From: Astropecten irregularis
Lineage: Eukaryota > Echinodermata > Asteroidea > Paxillosida > Astropectinidae
Assembly: GCA_963971285.1 (NCBI GenBank)
Contig: OZ020248.1
Span: 11,842,001-11,906,000 of the forward strand
Length of the DNA: 64,000 nucleotides
Direction of reading: 5' to 3'
The first letter of the stretch is position 1, and every line of letters begins with the position of its first letter. Shown here one piece after another: positions 62,401-64,000 of the stretch. A model generated the notes under the pieces. It did not search any database, was not told the origin of the DNA, and was given only the letters and a program-made list of their open reading frames with translations. Both the position numbers and the translations under genes were made by a program.

Positions 62401-64000
62401 TTGACTAACATTTTTGTGCTAGAGTTGAAAATAACTCCTTTAATACTGAGCCGATCAAGCTAAAAACTGCACAAAATGTAGCCCCACATGTTCCTATACA
62501 GGAAAATAGCGTATTCGTCACATTTACAAGGCATTTTCATGGCCGAAAGTTCAAGTATAGCACGACTTGTATCAGGTGAAAACAACACAGTAGCCGTCAA
62601 AACACTGAAAAAGAACTGTTTGACAAACATTTTTGTGCTAGAGTTGGAATTAACTCCTTCAATACTGAGCCGATCAAGCTGAAAACTGCACAAAATGTAG
62701 CCCCAGATGTTCCCTACAGGAAAATAGCCTAGTTGTTACATTTCCAAGGCATTTACATGGCCAAAAGTTCAAGTAAAGCACGACTTGTTCCAAGTGAAAT
62801 CAACCCAGTAGCCGTCAAAACACTGTAAAATAACTGTTTGACTAACATTTTTGTGCTATAGAGTTGCAAATTACTCCTTCAATACTGAGCCGATCAAGCT
62901 GAAAACTGCACAAAATGTAGCCCAAGATGTTCCCTTCAGGAAAATAGCGTATTCGTCACATTTCCATGGCATTTTCACGGCCAAAATTTCAAGTATAGCA
63001 CGACTTGTTCCATGTGAATTCAACCCGGTTGCCGTCAAAACACTGCGAAAGGACTGTTTGACTAACATTTTTGTGCTAGAGTTGCAAATAACTCCTTCAA
63101 TACTGAGCCGATCAAGTTGAAAACTGCACAAAATGTAGCCCCAGATGTTCCCTACAGGATAGTAGCCTAGTTGTTACATTTCCAAGGCATTTATATGGCC
63201 AAAAGTTCAAGTAAAGCACGACTTGTTCCAAGTGAAATCAACCCAGTAGCCGTCAAAACACTGAAAAAGAACTGTTTGACAAACATTTTTGTGCTAGAGT
63301 TGGAATTAACTCCTTCAATACTGAGCCGATCAAGCTGAAAACTGCACAAAATGTAGCCCCAGATGTTCCCTATAGAAAAAGAGCGTATTCGTCACATTTC
63401 CAAGCCATTTTCATAGCCGAAAGTTCAAGTATAGCACGACTTGTACCAAGTGAAATCAACCCGGTTGCCGTCAAAACACTGTATATAAAATAACTGTTTG
63501 ACTAACATTTTTGTGCTAGAGTTGCAAATAACTCCTTCAATACTGAGCCGATAAAGTTGAAAACTGCACAAAATGTAACCCCAGATGTTCCATACAGGAT
63601 AGTAGCCTAGTTGTTACATTTCCAAGGCATTTTCATGGCCAAAAGTTCAAGTATAGCACGACTTGTACCAAGTGAAACCAACACAGTAGCCGTCAAAACA
63701 CTGATAAAGAATTGTTTGACTAACATTTTTGTGCTAGAGTTGCAAACAAATCCTTCAATACTGAGCCGATCAAGCTAAAAACTGCACAAAATGTAGCCCC
63801 AGATGTTCCCTACAGGATAGTAGCCTAGTTGTTACATTTCCAAGGCATTTTCATGGCCGAAAGTTCAAGTATAGCACGACTTGTATCAGGTGAAATCAAC
63901 CCGGTTGCCGTCAAAACACTGAAAAATAACTGTTTGACTAACATTTTTGTGCTAGAGTTGCAAATAACTCCTTCAATACTGAGCCGATCAAGTTGAAAAC

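Larger units (their letters stand above)
16420..64000. repeat. Satellite array 2: ~219-bp tandem monomer, about 217 copies
   Basis: From CTTGTACCAAGTG at 16420 to the window end the sequence is a head-to-tail array with a period of 218-219 bp. Equivalent points lie at 17021 and 17239, and at 24905 and 25123. The consensus contains TAGCCTAGTTGTTACATTTCC, GGCCGAAAGTTCAAGTATAG, GCCGTCAAAACACTG, TGTTTGACTAACATTTTTG and CAATACTGAGCCGATCAAG. It shares nothing obvious with array 1 and is more AT-rich. Several subtypes recur, marked by GCCTAGTTGTTACAT versus GCGTATTCGTCACAT, CTATAGAGTTGCAAATTACTCC, GTTGGAATTAACTCC, GTTGAAAATAACTCCTTTAAT, GTTGCAAACAAATCC, and GTGAATTCAACC (an EcoRI-type site). The array runs out of the window. 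No gene is present. The short minus-strand frame of about 60 codons in many monomers comes from the period, and its differences between copies are often amino-acid changing. Confidence 0.97.

Noticed and set aside
1-64000. CENP-B box (TTCGNNNNANNCGGG) marking a mammal-like centromere
   Set aside because: The TTCG sites in both monomers lack the A and CGGG at the required spacing.
1-64000. Ribosomal RNA genes, telomeric repeats or protein-coding genes
   Set aside because: None of their characteristic sequences was seen on either strand. The whole window is accounted for by the two arrays and the 179-bp fragment.

Overview
The window holds no supportable protein-coding gene. It is almost entirely tandem repeat: two unrelated satellite arrays joined across a short remnant of a DNA transposon. 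This points to constitutive heterochromatin (pericentromeric, centromeric or subtelomeric) of a eukaryote, most plausibly an animal. The species cannot be named from the sequence. Reasons: monomers of about 147 bp and about 219 bp in head-to-tail arrays tens of kb long, nested higher-order repeats, a degenerate tRNA-like (SINE-head-like) motif, and a transposon end of eukaryotic type.

Region 1 (1-16240): about 110 copies of a GC-richer, ~147-bp monomer. Read on the minus strand, nearly every monomer carries a tRNA-like RNA polymerase III promoter. This consists of an A-box-like element (TGGCTCGAGCTGA), then 43 nt later a perfect B box (GGTTCAAGACC) in an intact 5-bp/7-nt T-arm, then a run of 9-11 T 13 nt further on that would serve as a Pol III terminator. 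Each monomer therefore looks like a self-contained, possibly transcribable minus-strand unit of roughly 80-90 nt. The acceptor stem and D-arm are not preserved, so it is not a working tRNA. Higher-order blocks (offsets 903, 1521 and 1538 bp) carry shared deletion variants.

Region 2 (16241-16419): a transposon end fragment with a terminal motif read on the minus strand as CAGTGGCGTCACCAG, repeated GTGCCCCCCC tracts, a 26-bp perfect palindrome and a small terminal hairpin. Its other end is missing where array 1 begins.

Region 3 (16420-64000): about 217 copies of an AT-richer ~219-bp monomer with several distinguishable subtypes, arranged in nested duplications. These include a 12-monomer block in tandem (2629 bp), segments repeated at 10,940 bp (about 50 monomers) and 7,648 bp (35 monomers), 7-monomer tandem duplications (1526 and 1533 bp), and an extra 9-monomer block (about 1969 bp). 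Many monomers contain a weaker A-box/B-box-like pair on the plus strand.

Both monomer lengths are multiples of three (49 and 73 codons), which explains the many recurring open frames; none looks like a real protein. The most interesting item is array 1 as a dense array of tRNA-like Pol III units, including a compensatory base change in the T-stem.
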